A stretch of DNA of 64,000 nt from Rhizomys pruinosus (lineage: Eukaryota > Chordata > Mammalia > Rodentia > Spalacidae). The stretch is taken from positions 320,088 through 384,087 of the forward strand of contig VZQC01006636.1 in assembly GCA_009823505.1 (NCBI GenBank), written 5' to 3'. The notes under the pieces were generated by a model, which saw only the letters and a program-made list of their open reading frames with translations, did no database searches and was not told the origin of the DNA. Below are positions 32,917 to 45,974 of the stretch, piece by piece. How positions within the stretch are numbered: the first letter of the stretch is position 1; every line of letters starts with the position of its first letter. Both the position numbers and the translations under genes were made by a program.

Positions 32917-35763
32917 TTTTTTTTTTTCCTTTGGAGCAAAGTTTAATTCAGGGTAGCCGGGGCTAGGCTCAGGGGAGAGATAGAGCCAAGCACAGAATGG
33001 AGTCTGGCTTGGGAATTTAAGGGATAAGGTTGGAGTGGGATTCAGTGAGAGTGGGGTGGGTCGGTATCTGGAATCTGGCTTCCAGAAGGGTGAAGGGCGA
33101 GACAGAAGATTCCTGAGTAATCAGTGGTGGCCTGCTTTAGCATAGCCAAAGGCTATGCCTGGTAGAGCAGGTTCTAGGACCTCCGGTCTTAGGTGTCTCT
33201 GCATTCCAATGGGCTTCTGGATCTTACAACCTGACATTCCAGCCTTTTGTTCCTATAGGAAAAAGGGCAGAGCTCTGTCTTCTGTAGCTGCTTCAGAGCT
33301 GATCAGGGGCGAAATCTTGGGGGAACAGCTGTCAGGCTGGAGGGTTAGAATCCAGTTTCCCATTTTGTCTGCTTGGGTTACTCTGCCTGGTGGGTTTGGT
33401 CCAGATTGATAGTGGCCAGTACTTGGTGGATGTTTTCTCTGCAACTGAAAGGACAAGCTGGTTGAGTCTTACATGAGTATACCAGTGCAGGGACTTCACA
33501 GTACAAACAAGGGGGCTACAGGGTGCATTAGCAATTGGAGGGTCCTGGTCTAGGGAATGCAGAGGGAAAAAGAACGTGTACCCTGGTTTGAGAAATTGGA
33601 AAAAGTTTTAGTACACAGAGCTCTAGAATGAGGGCCGGCTTTAATACACGGGGCTCCAGAATGAGAGCCATAACCATGAGAATATAAAAGGTGGTATTTT
33701 CTGGCATGGCACATTAGATCTGTCATCTATCTCTGAGACATTTTCTAACATGACACAGTAGATTCCTAACTTGGCACAGTAGGTCTCTCACCTATTTCTC
33801 TGATAATAACTTATTTCATTTTCTCTTCTTTAGATTACCGTTTCCTATTGGGATGTTTAAGACCACAGTTAGCTCAGATAAATGAAATTTGTTTTGGTGT
33901 TAAGGTCAGTTGAGGTTCTGGTCCTTAAGGGGTCACTCAGGCCTTGTGCTTGGCTCTCTTCACCAGTTCCATCTATGTGAGGACAAGGTCAGGCCTTGCT
34001 TGATCAGAGCTTCCCTTTGAAGCATGAGGAGTCTCTCCTCTATATGGACTTTCCTCCTTTGACTGGACACTGGCAGGATGAAGTCCGTTTAAGTGAATCT
34101 CCAAGATTTCCCTGGCTCAGGATGACTGGTGACTCACTGCCACAGGACATGCTCAAAGTTTCGGATGCAGGACCCTAGGACCCAAGTCGACCTCAGAGGA
34201 TGGGGGCCAAAATATTGTCCCATCAAATCCCTCTTGCCAAATCAGATTAGAGCTTTAAGCCTGGTTGCTAAACCTCCAAGAGGATTTTTTTTTAATTAAT
34301 TTGGTACATTAATTACCATACAACTCCTAAGTAAAGCTCGAACACTGACTTAAGCATGGCTAATAAATTCTTTTTTTTAATTTTTATTTATTTTTGTATG
34401 TGTATGAATGTACTGTCTGCATGTAGGTTTGTGCACCCGTGTTGTGCAATGCCGCGGATGTCAGAAGAGGGTCTCGGATTCCCCTGGAACTGGAGTTCTC
34501 CTGGAATTGGAGTTACAGATTTTTCTTAGCCTCCATGTGGGTGCTGGGGATTGAACCCTGGTCCTCTGCAAGAGCAGTCGGTGCTCTTAGGCGCTAGGCT
34601 ATCTCTCCAGCGTGGTTAATAAATTCTTAATTGCTGTGGCAAAAGTATCCTGACTAATAATAAATCCTCATGGTAGGAGCCTGGTAGTGGCTGCAGCACA
34701 GGCTAGAAAAGGATGCTATTTACTGGCTTGTGTTGCTGGCTCATATTCAGCCTATTGTATACAATATAGAAATATCTGTCCAAGAATGGCATTGCCCACA
34801 ATGGGCACAGGCCAGTCCAATGAAGGCAATTGAGGTTTCTTAGCTCAGGTGTATCAAGTTGACATTAAACCTATGCAGTAAGTCCTAAAATTTGTTCTTT
34901 AAGGTCTATGAAGGTCATTTAGGTATTCAAAGTGCAATGATTTAAACCATGCAAGGCAAAATTCTAACAACATAAGCCATGAAACAAACCCAAGATAATA
35001 AAGGGGTTAAGAACAGTACCTTCTCAAATGAAGGCCATGTCACTTGTCCCCAGATTTTGAATATAGCTGGAAAAGGGAAGGGGGGGGGCATATGTCACAC
35101 ACCTAACAGCAGCAGGAAACAGAAATACTTCAGGGCTCACCAATATTGGTTACACCCAGAACTGTCCGTGTGGTCAACGGAAGCAAAACCTAATTTTTCC
35201 CAAAGATATTAAAAGTACACATGTGCAAAGTATAAACAGATATACAAAACATTTTAGTTTGTATGGGTAACTCTATATATGTCTTATTACTTGAGGCTGT
35301 AACAAATATATAGTATCCTGTATCGGTGAAACCACGTTCTTGTTATATTGCCATATTCAATTATAGAAATCTTAAAAGTGGACAGACTTGTATGCATACC
35401 CTCATAATAAGGTTCTAATAATACTTTTGGCAGATGACACTTTGTAAAGGTGTATGAGCAAGGCACATGCAGTTGTAAATCAACAAATAGATCTTTAATA
35501 TGCTGTTTAACATGTTATACTACACCATTTATGCAACACATTCCTTTAAGAGATTTTATCCCGCCGTTGTATGGAAACCATAGCATTGAATGAAAAAAAC
35601 ACCTTTAGAAACACTATTTAAAAACATGCCAGCTCTGAATTAATTATGCTGCCAAGGCTAGAGATGACATATTGCACCTTGGTTTTAAAAACTTTGATCT
35701 GATTGAAATACTTTAACAGGTGAGAAAACAATTATAATACAAATTAACGAACTGACAATATCA
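32917..35763 (-). mobile_element. Retrocopied LTR-element transcript nested in L1 tail, minus
   Basis: On the minus strand it reads: about 2.5 kb of non-coding internal sequence, a purine-rich stretch, an LTR 5' end ('tgtcaggttg', starting at 33,236), U3-R, an ATTAAA signal (32,942-32,947), then about 14 nt and a pure poly(A) (T run 32,913-32,927). The U5 seen after this point in the related LTR at 62.5 kb is absent. A 14-bp exact TSD 'aaaaaggcagtttt' flanks it (32,903-32,916; 35,764-35,777), and the target junction TTTT/AC fits L1 endonuclease. These are hallmarks of an L1-mobilised polyadenylated RNA rather than of retroviral integration. No gag, pol or env homology is visible. A B3 SINE at 34,373-34,613 lies inside. 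Confidence 0.8.
34373..34613 (-). repeat. B3-type SINE, minus, with TSD
   Basis: Poly(T), then 'tgtatgtgtatgaatgtact', the B3 body and reversed head at 34,590-34,612. TSD 'taataaattctt' is exact at 34,361-34,372 and 34,617-34,628. The homologous position in the 52-55 kb copy lacks this SINE. Confidence 0.95.
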
Positions 35764-36257
35764 AAAAAGGCAGTTTTACCAATTGAGAATACCTCTATAA
35801 AGCTGTCTCCAATCTACAGCTGGAGAAGACCTCATCATCTTCATATTGGTCGTACCCTTATTCCATAGGGGGGAGTTAGGAGTAAAGTCTCTTGTATTAA
35901 ACCTTTGGCGGCCTGAAGCGTAAGCTTCTGTTAGGATTCATTAAAAATTGTACTAGTAGGATCCAGACAAGGGGCCTGATGTCTGCAGCAATCTGAGGCA
36001 TTTCTCCCTTCAATGCCCAGAGGATTCAATCCTTCTGCTGGCACTTTCTGGTACATCCTACTCACTGCAAAGCTGCATTTTCTTTCTCAGCCATTAAGTT
36101 GGTGATACTCTGGCCTGTTGGAATATACAAATCCTTTCCCATAGTTAGTTTTAAGATTTGGGTTGCCAGTTTTTTTGACAAATGTTTTCATATCTATCTA
36201 TATCCCCCTTTTTTATTTTAGGTTTTTAATTTTGACCCATGAGTCAACAAATATTTT

Positions 36258-37130
36258 AAAATCAGCACTTGAAAATAGAAAGAAAGAAAATTGGTTCTTG
36301 GGTAAATTATGCTACATATTAAATTTAGGGCTTAAATCATTTTTTTTATTTATGGATTAGATTAAATTTATGTTCATATGTGAAAGAACAGGAAACTAAT
36401 TAATTATTACTTCCTTACATGGATATAGCAAGGAATTATTGAAGAGATACTTAGAAACATTTAGTTAATAGTAATCCCTACTTATTTGAGAAATAAATCT
36501 ATGAAATGTGCTATATTAGAAGTTACCTTTAGGTGTTTTACTTTTAATGCAATTTATTTTTAAGAGAAAATATAAAATAATCTTTCACATGTAAATTGTG
36601 TAATATTTAAATTAATTGAAAATTAATTCATATCCTCAAATCATTATCATGTGTTACTAGTATGAATAAAAACTCAAAATGTATTCTTTTAGTTTTCTGA
36701 AATATGAAGTACTTACTGTAATGGTCTTTGCAGTAGAACATCTGAAATACTTTTGTCTATTCACCTCTAAAACCTGAAAAAGAAAAGAAAAAAACATATT
36801 TTCACATTTTTCATATTCACATCCCTCCTAATTTCCCAGGCTCTGGGGACCAAATTAGAGCTGATTGGTGAAATTTTGATCTAGATATTTAATATTACTA
36901 ATATATGTGCTCCAAAAATGCATTTGTGAAAATGGTTCTGAAAAAAATACTTGATTAATGCTACAGATTTTCAGTTTTGAAGGAAATATTTCTTTGGACT
37001 TGTATTAAAAATCTTGAAAAATAAAGATATTTATTTAATTTTGCTTTGTAAATTCCATGCAAAATATTATTATCATACTCAGGTAGAACCATTCTTCTAT
37101 ATGACCAGTCTACATAGCCACTCACCACAT
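36258..37130. other. AT-rich unclassified stretch
   Basis: No gene or repeat recognised. Confidence 0.5.
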
Positions 37131-37134
37131 TCCA

Positions 37135-37921
37135 TAGTCACACAATATTGAGTGAAGCTGTGTCTTCAATGTTTCTTAATTATGTATCCACCCACTGGAC
37201 ACTATTCAGTCTATGTAGCATCACACACATAAGGAAAATCTTCTCTCTCTCTCCTAGTTGTTTTGACTGCCAATAGTTCTTCAACTAAGGTTTGGAATTG
37301 TTATCCACTTCTCCACTTCTGTGTTGGGATTTTTGTCTGTCTTGAACTTGCATGGGTTTTTGGATGCAGTTATCATTGATATAAGTTAATTTCTGCAGAT
37401 ACCCTGGTGTCTACAGAACTGTTTCCTGTGGTCGTCAGTCATCTCTGGATTTTAAAATTGTTCTGCCTCCCCTTGGTTGATCATTACTAAGCCATAGGTG
37501 GCAGAGAATCAATATCAGTTTCTAATTCATGTATAAACACTTTACAGTACATTATTCTGTGAGCTTTGGCCTACTGGGTTTTTCTGGTTATCCACCATTT
37601 GTTGCTTGTGGATGCTTCACTGGTAAGAGTTGAGAAGTGCATTAATAGTCTTTCAGCTCGCTATTCTGCTAGGCTCCCTGAGCCTTAGATAAAGAGGTTG
37701 CATTGCAGGTGTGTCAATTAGGGCTGAAATTCCCACAGGCACTTATTTTCTTTCTTTGGCCAGTTTTGGATCTCTGTAATAGTCTCCATCCATTGGAAAA
37801 ATAGCTTCATTGATGATTTGTGAGAAGTACACCTGTCTGTAAATACAAAGATACATATTTTGAATTGAGTAAGAAATCTTTGTTGAGTGATATAACAAAA
37901 GTAGTTTTTTCTCTAGGACTC
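37135..37921. repeat. Old interspersed repeat, left part (copy B)
   Basis: Resembles 9,080-9,455 near its right end. It probably continues at 42,869-43,270 across the L1 insertion. Family unassigned. Confidence 0.4.
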
Positions 37922-37928
37922 ATGACCT

Positions 37929-37932
<4 letters not shown>

Positions 37933-37966
<34 letters not shown>

Positions 37967-40900
37967 AACATTTTTTTTTTATTGCATTTCATACATCATT
38001 TTCCATTCAGTTTAGGCATATCTCCCCTTTCCGCTCCTCCCACCCCCACCGAGACCCCACCCCAACCATGGGCATTCAGCATTCCTGCCATGGGACTGTC
38101 CTGCAATATCTCTCGCAGCTTTTTTTTTTTTGTCCATTTTTAGCTTAATAAGTGATAATCCATGTGTACAAGCATCCTGCATGTATAACCAATTTGCAGG
38201 CCTGTTGTGCCCAAAAACCCACAGCCCCACCTTCCAGCGGGGTGTCAGGTTGATCAAATGAGGTCCAGACTACATTGCTGGTTTCACCCTTCACCCAATC
38301 GAAGCCCTTACTTCTACACGCCCCCGCTTCCGCAGATTATTCCCTGGCCGTAGAAAGGGGCACAAGTGGTGAGAAACAAAGCAGTCTACTATCTCTGGAG
38401 CTTGTTGTCTTGGGATTTCGGGAATTCCTGCTGTCTGTTCCTTTCATGGGCTGATAGTTTGTCAAGGAATAACCTGTCGATCCTACAAATGAAGCACAAC
38501 AAATTAGATATATGGTATTTAAGCAACATTAATAGTTTATGTAGGTTACTTTGTTATAGACATATATTTTTAGATGAGATGTTGATCCACAAACTACAGA
38601 TTGTTTTTTTTTTCCTGTTAAATAAGACCGGGGTCTTACTGTGGCTTGATGATATCTCCTAACCTGTGGAGGAAGTAAGCTTGTGGCATCATCCATGGGT
38701 CATTCCTCCAAGGAGAGAGGCCAATAGCCAATTAGATTTGGGATATCAGCATATGGCTGCGCTCTGGCTGCACATTATTCCAGGCAGGTGAGGTGTAGCT
38801 GGGTGCTGACGGGTGTGGAGTCTTGCTTGACTCAAGGAGACCCGTAGTTGCTTTAATGGTTTATTGGCCTTTGGTAACACACTCTCTGGTATTCCAGAGG
38901 CACATCCTGTAACACTTGCATGTGTGGTCTCAATGCATCTGTCCCATGCTTTTTCCCATGTTGATGTCAGGTCTTCAGCAGCAGGACCTTAAAATAGCCT
39001 CTCTTCTTGCCAGTAATCACAGTTTAAGAGGCAAGGAACCTTTTTACCGTTTGGTGGGACCTAGAGACCCCTGGCCAACATACAGCCCTTGGTGGAATAA
39101 TCCATTACTGTTGTTAGAGCTCCTGTATTGATATAGTTTGCTTAAGCGCATAGTTTAAGGAAACTTTAGTAGTATAATTTGGTTTATCTGAACAGAGAGG
39201 GTAATCCTTTCACAGTTCGAATGTCTATTAGTTCAATTAAAGAAGGCAGTTTCGCCAGTTTTATAAGAGATTACCGTCTGTAATAAGTTTCTCCAATTTA
39301 CAGTTGGAGAGCAACATCATCATCGTCATATTTCTTTTCTTTCTTCTTGGTTCTGGGGGGGAGGCAAGAAAGAATCTCCTATCAGAACCTTGGTGGCACC
39401 TAGAAAGTAAGTTTCCTCAGGAACCCACTATAAATAGTTGTTTACACAAACGTGAATTTATCTCCATTTAACTCGGATGCATTACCGGTTTTATCAATCT
39501 GTAACAAATGTGTGTAATATACAATTTTAACTTTTACCAAGTCCTAAAAGCATGTGTCCTGATAGAGAGTTGTCTAGGGCAAAGACTGGGGACTTTTTTT
39601 TGAACTCATGTCAATTAAATAGGCATTAATCGAATATACACCAGTGTCACTCACCACTCCTCCCCCCTTCCCAATTCCCATTTCGGTCCATTTTCTGATG
39701 CGGTCGTTCTGTTGTTTGTTTCTTTTACGAGCACCCCTCTCCATGAGAAATGTTTATATCTGGGTTATTGGGACTAGCATCCACATATAGGGACACCATT
39801 TGTCGTTTGTTGTTCTGGGACTGTGTTACTTCCTTAACATAATGTCTTCCAGCTCCATCCAGTTACCTGCAAAGTTCATGATGTGTGTCCCCCTCTTTAC
39901 CGCTGCATAGAACTCCATTGTTATACATGTACCACAATTTTCTCTATCCACTCGTCAGTTGAGGGGGGCACCTGGGCTGGTTCAAGCTTTTTTTGCTATT
40001 GTGACAGAGCTGCAAATAAACATAGCTGTGCCATGTATCTTTGCAGAAGATGTGTCTGTGGGGATATAACCCAGGAGGTGGTATGACTGGTCAAATGGGA
40101 GGCTCGTTTTGAGTCATCTAAGGGTGTCTCCACATGATTCACATAGTGGCTGTACAAGTTACATTCCCACCAGCAATGATGAGTGTTCCCCTTTCTCCAC
40201 CCCTCTCCAGCACTTGGTATCTTTGTGTTCTTGATCCTACCAGTCTTATTGGAGTAAGGTTGATATATCAAAGTGTTTAATTTGCATTTCCTAATTGTTC
40301 AGTAATGCTGAACACTTCTTAAGATGTTTCTCGGCCATCTCTATTTCCCTCCTGTTTGAAGTCTCTATTCAGAGCTTTGCTCCATCTTTTGAGTGTTTTC
40401 ATTTGTTTTCTTTCTTCTTTGTTTTTTGAGTAGGCTTGTGACCCTGGAGATTAATGCTTTGTCAGATGTTGTCTGCAGTGAAGGTTTCCTCCCACGCCCC
40501 CCCCTGTGGGTTTTCTCTTCACTTCTTCACTTCCTGTATTGGTTTCTTTTGATGTACAGAAGCTTTGTGAGTTTAATAAAAAAAAAAGGATATCCATTTG
40601 TCAATTGTTGTATATCTATTCTTGTGCAGCCTGCTGTCTGATTTTAGGAGTCTTTTCCTACACCTATGTCTTGTAGTCCCCTTCTCTGCCAAGTTTTCTC
40701 TTCTATCACCTCCAAATCCAGGGTTTGGGGGTTTTCAGGTTTGAGGTCTTTGGCCATCTGGAGTTGGACGTTTGTACAAGGTGAAAAAGAGGTAAAGGGG
40801 GTTTAATTTCATTCTTTCTACAATTGGTGATCCATTTATGCCAACAACATTTGCTGAAGATAAATGACCATTTCTTCTATTGTGTTTGCTTGGCCCCCTT

Positions 40901-42857
40901 GTCAAATATGAGGTGGCGAAAGTGTATGTGTATAGGTTTGGATCTTCAATAGTTTTCTTTCCTTTGTCACTGGTCTGTTTTGTGCCGTACCACGCTTTTT
41001 TATGACTATAGCCCTGTAGTATAGTTTTGATGTCTGGTATAGCGAACCCACCTGTATTGCTCCTTTTTCCTCAGGATGGGCCTGTGGCTATTCGGGTCTT
41101 TTGTTTGTTCCAAATGAAATGAGGATTTTTTTTTTTCCAAGCCTGTGAAGAAATTCTTGGGGATTTTGATTGGGATTGCAATTGATCTGTAACACTAGTT
41201 TGGGTAAGGATGGACATTTTTACTATATTTATTTTCCCAATCCTGAGCATGGGAGGTTTTTTTTTTTTTTTAATGAGTTAGTTTCTTTTTTCATAATTTC
41301 CTTTTTTCAGGGGTTTTAAAACATTTTGTTTGTGAGATCATTGGTGTCCTTGGTTAGTTTGTTCCTAGGTATTTTAGTGGTTTTGAGGCTATTGGGTGAG
41401 TTGGAAGGTCGCCTTGTAGTCCTATCAGTTTGGTTGTTGTTGGTGTAACGAAAGGGCCGTTACTGAGTTTTCTAGATTTATTTTGTAATCCTGGGTAATC
41501 CGGCCACTTTTCAACAACACCAAAGCGCTTCATCGTTTCTAGGAGTTTCCTGGTGGAGTTCTTAGCATCCCTTAGGTAGACAAATCATATCATCAGCAAA
41601 CAGGGATAGCCTGACTTCCTCTTTTTTTCCAATTAGAACGCCTTTAATTTCCTTTATTCTTGCCTTAATGCCCTGGCAAGGGATTCAAGCACTAAGTTGA
41701 AAAGGAGTGGGAACAGGGGGCAGCCGTGCCGAGTTCCTGCCTTTAAGGGGAATCATTCTGTCATTTCCCCATTTAGGATGATAGGCTGTGGGCGGTTTCC
41801 TGGATATGGCTTTATTACATTGAGGAAATGATCCCTCCAATCCAATTCCCGCCAGGACTGTAATAAACATGAAAGGATGCTGGATTTTTGTCAAATGCTT
41901 TCTCTGCATAATCAGCAATTGGAGGATGAGGTGGTGGTTTTTTGTCCCTGCAAGTCCATTGATATGTTTGAGGATGTTTATTGATTTTCGTAGTTGAACC
42001 ATGCCGCTGCATCTCTGGTAGAATCCAACTTGGTCATGGTGGATGATTTGCTTGATGTGAATATGTATGCGGGTTGCCAGAATCCTGTTCAGAATTTTTG
42101 CATCTGTGTCGATTAGGGGATGGGTCCTATAGGTTTCCTCCTTGTTTTGGTTTGTATACGTTCCTGGTTTTGGTAGTAGCGTAAGGCTGGCTTCATATAG
42201 GATCTGGGAGAAGTCCCTCCGTTTGTATCATTCAAAACAATTTAAGTAGTAATGATTGTAAGTCCTTTTTCGAAATATTTTATATAATTCTGCAGTGAAA
42301 CCGTCGGGGCCTGGATGTTTGGTTGGGAGGCTGCTTATTACATCTTCGAATTTCTTCCTGTACTATTGGGTCTTTTAGACTGTCCGATCTCGTTCGTGGT
42401 GAGCTGGGGGTTCCCAGGATGTTCAGATATTCATCCATTATCCTCTAGGTTTTCAAACTTAGTAGAATATAAGTGTTTGAAGTATTCCCATAAGACTTTC
42501 TGGATCTTTTCATGGTCCTGTTTGTGATATTTTCCTCCCCTTTCGTCACAGATTCTATTGTTGAGGAGTTGGAGTTGTTTCCTTCTTTTCTTTTTTGGTT
42601 AACTGGCCTAGAGGTCTGTCTATCTTATTTAGTCTCTCAAAAAACCAACTTTTGGCTTCACTGATTTTTTTTGTATGTGTTTCTTTGTTTCTATTTCTTG
42701 ACTCTGCTCTGATTTTTGTATTTTCTTCTTGTCTGCTCCGTTAGGGGTCTTGGTTTGTTGTCTCTCAAGTATTTTAAGCTGCAGTGTTAGATCATTCACT
42801 GTGTGTTCTTTTCTGGTTTTGTTTTTTTTAATGTAGGCACGTAGAGCTATAAACGCA
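37933..42857 (-). mobile_element. 4.9-kb L1 with long tail, minus, perfect TSD, indel-riddled
   Basis: From the left: poly(T), about 1.8 kb of long 3' region (missing the ~525 bp equivalent to 22,545-23,070), the ORF2 C terminus at about 39,770, and ORF2 upward to the linker before the RT (reverse-strand '[15 protein letters not shown]' near 42,750-42,800). TSD 'atgacctctct' is exact at 37,922-37,932 and 42,858-42,868. ORF2 is broken by many one- and two-base indels relative to the 14.5-kb copy; recognisable pieces such as 'KSINILKHING' sit in shifting frames. Confidence 0.93.
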
Positions 42858-42868
42858 ATGACCTCTCT

Positions 42869-43270
42869 AACCATGTGTACTTAGTTATGTTTGCCAAACC
42901 TAATATGAATTCTCTGTAAATTAGTCTTTAAGTCCAATTATGTAGCTGTTCATTACCCTTTAAATTTAACTGTTACTATTGCACCATTAGAGATTTTTTG
43001 CTGGACTGGTGATTGTTGTCATTTATACATATTGTATATATTGTAATATCGATGAATGAGATTATTGATTTGTTTCCACCATGGACGCACCATTTCTATG
43101 TAAAACTTCTGATAGATGTGAGAGGTAGTCTTCAGGGAGAGGTTTTCAGATCAGTTCCAGCTTGACTGCTAGATGTCCTGTGTCTAAAGTGTGTCCAGTC
43201 TTCAGCAACATGGCAGGTAATCCATGGCTGTGGCCATATCTTGTGTTATTTTGTAAATCTCTTGGACACC
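42869..43270. repeat. Old interspersed repeat, right part (copy B)
   Basis: Shares 'aagtccaatta', 'ttactattgcaccatta' and 'cagttccagcttgact'-type blocks with copies at 27.4 kb and 52.1 kb. Confidence 0.5.
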
Positions 43271-43584
43271 TTGACAATTTTTTTCTCTATTAAGCAACTA
43301 AAATTTTAGATAATTAAAATGAATTATTTGCTGCATTTTCTTAGTTTTATAATAAGCAGATTTCATAAGACAATGGAATCTCTAACACGTTACTAAATTA
43401 TCTGTAAAGAAAGGATTACACTTAAACATTAATCAGTAGGCTTGTTTTGAGTACTGGTAATTATAATATATATATAATGCTCTTTAAAGCAATAGATAAT
43501 GAATTATATGAATATAAAGTCTGTTATAACAAGGTAGATAAATTTTATGATTAAAACAATCTAGCATTAATAAACAAAACACCC
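43271..43584. other. AT-rich unclassified stretch
   Basis: No gene or repeat recognised. Confidence 0.5.
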
Positions 43585-43656
43585 TGAGTTCCAGGACAGC
43601 TGGGGCTACAGGGAGATCCTGTCTCAAAATACCCAAAAAAAAAAAAAAAAAAACCC
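43585..43656 (+). repeat. B1 SINE 3' half, plus
   Basis: Starts at 'ctgagttccaggacagctgg' and ends in 'cctgtctcaaaat' plus a poly(A) tract; the 5' half is absent. Confidence 0.85.
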
Positions 43657-44217
43657 AAGCTGACATTGGTTTATTAGAGGCAAAATCGCTGATCAATTTT
43701 AATATTTAAAATTATGAAGAATATTGTTTTCCCCCATCTTCTTGTATGCTAAAAATAGTAAGGAATTAGCTACATCGGCTTTTTGGTGGATTCATTTGGC
43801 ATTTTGGAATATGGTAAAAATTTATGTCTCCATCCAGTTTAACTGGGCTTGGTAAAATGCAGAATTTCAGCCCTTTTCCAATGAGACTTTCAGAACAAGT
43901 GATCCCCATACAAGACTCACAGGACTATGAATTGCTGTGCAATTGGACTTAATTACTTTCTGAATTAAAAATTAGTAACATAAGCTCATGTTTTTCTATC
44001 TACTGTTCAGTCGTGCCTGCAGTTGTAACTGCTGCACTGGTCAGTACAGTTGATAAAAAAACGGGGAGTTCCTCCATAGCTTCTGTATAGATAGAAACAT
44101 CAGATGAAATCTCACAGTATGAATTTAGAATCAAAGATTCATATTAGGTTTCTTCTTATTTTTATACATTTATTATAATAACATTTATTTTATTGTGACT
44201 TTTAGATTAAGAGTAAT
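43657..44217. other. Unclassified stretch
   Basis: No gene or repeat recognised. Confidence 0.5.
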
Positions 44218-44957
44218 TTTTAATGTTTTTATTGAAGTTTTGTGCATTTCAAACAAAATTTCTCCATGAAATGTATACCCCTTCTTTGCCCCCCGTCCAG
44301 ATATCATGCATTCTGCCATACATGTCTTGCATCTTTTTCTCTGTCTTTTTAATTTTTTATGCAGAAATTTACTGTTTTGTGGAGAAGTTTATTGTTTCTG
44401 TAGGTTCTTTGACCCCATCTATTTGTTGTTGTTCATTCCGTTTTGTATCACTTCAAAATATGCATATATACATGCCACACATATACCAAAAATATGACGA
44501 TTCACATTTTGACAGTAGAGTTGTATGCAGGTAAAGGAAAAATACATTTCCGTGGTAGATTGTAAGGGCTGCCGAGAGATAGGGGTGAATCATGAGACTA
44601 CAGGAATATAGTCTGGACTTCTGATTGATCAACATGCCTCTGCATACAAGCTTCTCCTACTGGACTATGGGAACGTTGGGTTGTTCAAAATTTGGACATA
44701 GATACTTGCAAAATGCACCATTTACCTAATTGTATGACATACTGAGTAACATCAATGTTATCTGCAAACAACTGTGTCATTATATTGTAGAATCCCTTAA
44801 AAATAAAAAAAACATTTCCACATTTAAGTTTGAGGATAACATCAGGTATTATTTTTACAAAAAGGAACTATTCAATTTGCCTTACAAATAGGGTTTTGAT
44901 ACTAGGAACCACAAATGAAGGACATCACACATTGTTTGTTTCTCTGGGACTATATTT
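44218..44957 (-). mobile_element. L1 3' end with short 3' UTR, minus
   Basis: Starts with 'ttttattgaagttttgtgca' and 'atcatgcattctgccatac', runs through a short-type 3' UTR and reaches the ORF2 end near 44,905-44,957 ('aggacatcacacattgtttg'). Decayed and 5'-truncated. Confidence 0.75.
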
Positions 44958-45172
44958 TTTTTTAATCTTCCCAAAATGCCAGAGTTTACTGAAACAAACA
45001 GTACATTTCCAAGCTATGTCAATTTCATTATCTGAAATCTACCGAGGGGTCCAAATTTTCCTCAATATTTGGTCACTGCCAAACAGGTTATTTATTCTGA
45101 TCTTCATTACAATATTAATTCTGAGACCACACATCATACTTTATACAGTATTCATACACACATATATGTTTC
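44958..45172. other. Unclassified stretch
   Basis: No gene or repeat recognised. Confidence 0.4.
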
Positions 45173-45225
45173 TGTATATATATATATAGATATATATATA
45201 TAATAATATAAATAGATATAGTGTG
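45173..45225. repeat. (TA)n / TATAGA tract
   Basis: Low-complexity TA repeat. Confidence 0.9.
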
Positions 45226-45974
45226 TACCATTTATTGTATGTATACAATGTATGTTACAATAAGTATAAAAGAGGCCAAAGAGTTCAAAAAGGCCTTACT
45301 GGAGGCAGGGGTGGACAGTAACTGCTGTTGACTCAAAAAGTTCATAAGACCTGAGACTTGATCAGGACCTGTCTCAGACCAACTACACAAATGCCTACAT
45401 TCTATAAACCACCAGAATCTCTAGGTGGTTTATAAGCTGTGGTCTTCCAAACTTGCAGATCCCTTGGGTTTTCAAAGGTCAATCCTTAGAGTCTATCTGG
45501 GCAAGACTGTTTTCAAAATGATAATGTGATGTTACTTGTTTATCTGGAGCACCTAGTAACACCGTGGTCTTCATATGTTAATAAGAAAAATGCTGAAGGG
45601 GTCTTCCACTAATACTAATATTGAAGTTTTCTTCCTCCTCTCTTTTTGGTGAACTTGTGTTGTATTTTATAGTCATTAACTTTTCTCTTTCTTATACCAA
45701 TGACTTGAATATTCTTGGAAGGACCTCATCTTGGTTCACGCAATTTAAGAACAGATGACCTCTCATTCTTACACTCCTCAGCATGGGAATATAACCGATC
45801 TGGCCAGTTACTTCTTTTAATGTTCTTGGGAACACAGTTGGTTCCGAAATTGACTTCACAAGAAACACCATTCTTTTTTTTTCCTTAGAACTATTGGTAA
45901 CAAGAACTTCTTTTATATTTTACTTCTTTAAAAGAAAAGATTGAAGTTTAACCAGAGGCTCCCTTTGGAGATGG
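45226..45974. other. Unclassified stretch with small inverted repeat
   Basis: No gene. An 11-bp perfect inverted repeat ('tataaaccacc' ... 'ggtggtttata') with a 10-nt loop lies at 45,403-45,434. Confidence 0.5.

Larger units (their letters stand above)
31585..36244 (-). mobile_element. L1 long-tail insertion with perfect TSD, minus
   Basis: A 5'-truncated L1 made only of the long 3' region (about 1.8 kb without the nested element). TSD 'caacaaatatttt' is exact at 31,571-31,583 and 36,245-36,257. It is split at 32,903-35,777 by an LTR-derived retrocopy. A small internal duplication lies at about 32,100-32,240 ('cctttcgatcctactaatga' occurs twice). Confidence 0.93.

Noticed and set aside
33155..33409. 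84-codon frame in the nested LTR element
   Set aside because: Antisense to the LTR and not shared by the other copy; no env, gag or pol similarity seen.
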